The notes under the pieces: generated by a model
Database searches by the model: none
What the model was told of the DNA's origin: nothing
The model's input: only the letters and a program-made list of their open reading frames with translations
Program-made: the position numbers and the translations under genes
Shown here: positions 63,143-64,000 of the stretch, piece after piece
Layout of the letters: every line of letters starts with the position of its first letter
How positions within the stretch are numbered: position 1 is the first letter of the stretch
NCBI GenBank assembly: GCA_964389305.1
Contig: CAYMEK010000001.1
Coordinates: 124,001 to 188,000 of the forward strand
Length of the DNA: 64,000 nucleotides
Source: CAYMEK01 sp964389305
Lineage (GTDB): Bacteria > Spirochaetota > Spirochaetia > SZUA-6 > DRHE01
Reading direction: 5' to 3'

Positions 63143-64000
63143 CCTCGGAAACGACTCGCAGATGCAACTCCTCGAGCTGTGCCTGGTCGACCTCGGCCGG
63201 ACAGTCGTCCATCAGGCTCTGGCCGACCGTGTTCTTGGGAAAGGCCATCACCTCCCGGATCGAATCCTCGCCGGCCATGAGCATTACCAGCCGGTCGAAG
63301 CCCGGCGCGATGCCCCCGTGCGGCGGCGGGCCGTACTTGAAGGCTTCCAGGAGAAAGCCAAAGCGCTTTTCGGCCTCCCGGTCGGAAAGGCCGATGATGT
63401 TGAAGATACGCTGCTGCAGGCCTGGTTCATGTACCCTGATCGATCCGGAGGCCAGCTCCGTTCCGTTACAGACCAGGTCGTAGAGCTCTCCTTTTACTGC
63501 TCCGGGATCCTTTTCCAGCACCGGGATATACTGCTCCTGGGGCATGGTGAATACGTGGTGGGAAGCGTCCCACCTGTTTTCCTCCTGGTTCCACTCGAAC
63601 AAGGGGAAATCTACGATCCAGCAGAAACGGAACTCCCCCTGTTTTTGAAGACCCAGCTCCCTCCCCAGCCGGCTGCGTACCGCGCCCAGCGAAAGGCAGG
63701 CCTTGGTCCACTCGGCTCCAACCATCAGTATCAGGTCTCCCGGTTTTGCCTTTAGCGAGTCGATCACCTGCCGCCCGGCCTCGGCGTAGAACTTGGCGAG
63801 CCCGCCCTCCAGGCCGCCGTCCGTTACTTTCATCCAGGCCAGCCCTCGGGCCCCGAAGACTTTAGCGGTCTCTTCCAGCTCGCCCAACTGTTTGCGGGAA
63901 TAGCCCGCGCAGCCCGGCGCCACCAGGGCCTTGACCGCTCCTCCTTCCTCCAACACCCGCCGGAAGACATCGAAGCCGCCCTGCCTGGCGCAGTCCCCGA
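63135..64000 (-). CDS. aspS: Aspartyl-tRNA synthetase, C-terminal part
   Basis: The frame runs off the right edge; about the last 288 residues are present. The portion upstream of the first possible internal start continues as CARQGGFDVFRRVLEEGGAV, part of the same protein, so 63956 is not the real start. Visible are the bacterial GAD insertion domain (ARGLAWMKV, FYAEAGRQVIDSL, GDLILMVGAEWTKACLSLGAVR) and FRFCWIVDFPLFEWNQEENRWDASHHVFTMP. Class II motif 2/3 segments ELASGSIRVHEPGLQQRIF, FKYGPPPHGGIAPGFDRLVMLMAGEDSIREVMAFPK and the MDDCPAEV end follow. It charges tRNA-Asp (or Asp/Asn in the non-discriminating type). Confidence 0.96.

Overview
The window looks like a chromosomal segment of a high-GC, probably anaerobic member of the Spirochaetota. 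The signs are BMP- and LPP20-type envelope proteins with spirochaete-style signal peptides, an NqrA-less NQR/RNF-like redox pump, a PorV/UPF0164-like outer-membrane protein, a single-cluster ferredoxin, and spirochaete-like TPR and LysM proteins. This is a judgement from protein character, not from a phylogeny. A run of exactly 100 N at 11058-11157 is a scaffolding gap, so adjacency of the two sides is not proven.

Layout. (1) 1-9.9 kb, all on the minus strand and visibly less GC-rich toward its 3' end: a surface-glycan operon. In transcription order it encodes ATP sulfurylase (CysD, CysN), an alkaline-phosphatase-superfamily hydrolase, a UDP-sulfoquinovose-synthase-like SDR with a cysteine-rich N-terminal extension, thioredoxin, a GalE-like epimerase, the three UDP-N-acetyl-L-fucosamine enzymes (FnlA, FnlB, FnlC), and the start of a Wzx-type flippase. 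The combination suggests a glycan carrying L-FucNAc and a sulfonated sugar. (2) 10.1-12.4 kb: two outer-membrane-type proteins flanking the gap. (3) 12.4-29.5 kb: a nucleoside and nucleobase island. It holds uridine phosphorylase with a PRTase-like partner, a two-subunit xanthine-dehydrogenase-family enzyme, a BMP-type nucleoside ABC importer whose ATPase gene carries a frameshift, a PadR-methyltransferase-AbrB-like cassette, a cytosine-deaminase-like amidohydrolase, dihydropyrimidine dehydrogenase (PreT/PreA) and dihydropyrimidinase. Together they would import nucleosides, split them and degrade pyrimidines reductively.

(4) 29.6-34.8 kb: a barrel protein followed by three lipoproteins of LPP20/FlgT character. 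(5) 34.8-37.9 kb, minus strand: a REC-GGDEF-EAL protein, a glycerophosphodiesterase without a normal start codon, and a coiled-coil protein. (6) 38-54.8 kb: housekeeping genes mnmE-mnmG-rsmG, a TPR protein, a DnaK-SBD-like/LysM protein, slt, uppP, ftsK, a DOMON-cytochrome b561 protein, a CAU tRNA, ferredoxin, rplM-rpsI, recX, a DUF434 protein, a response regulator and acylphosphatase. (7) 54.8-64 kb: enolase, a UPF0158-GNAT fusion, the nqrBCDEF operon with an unknown downstream gene, mutY, and the 3' part of aspS.

Several promoters with near-consensus sigma70 spacing, two good intrinsic terminators and a repeated AAGGTTGT element around the PadR cassette are visible. No rRNA, CRISPR array, insertion sequence or phage was found. 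The longest stretches without a gene are about 240 bases (11005-11246, mostly the gap; 25209-25465; 56126-56363).
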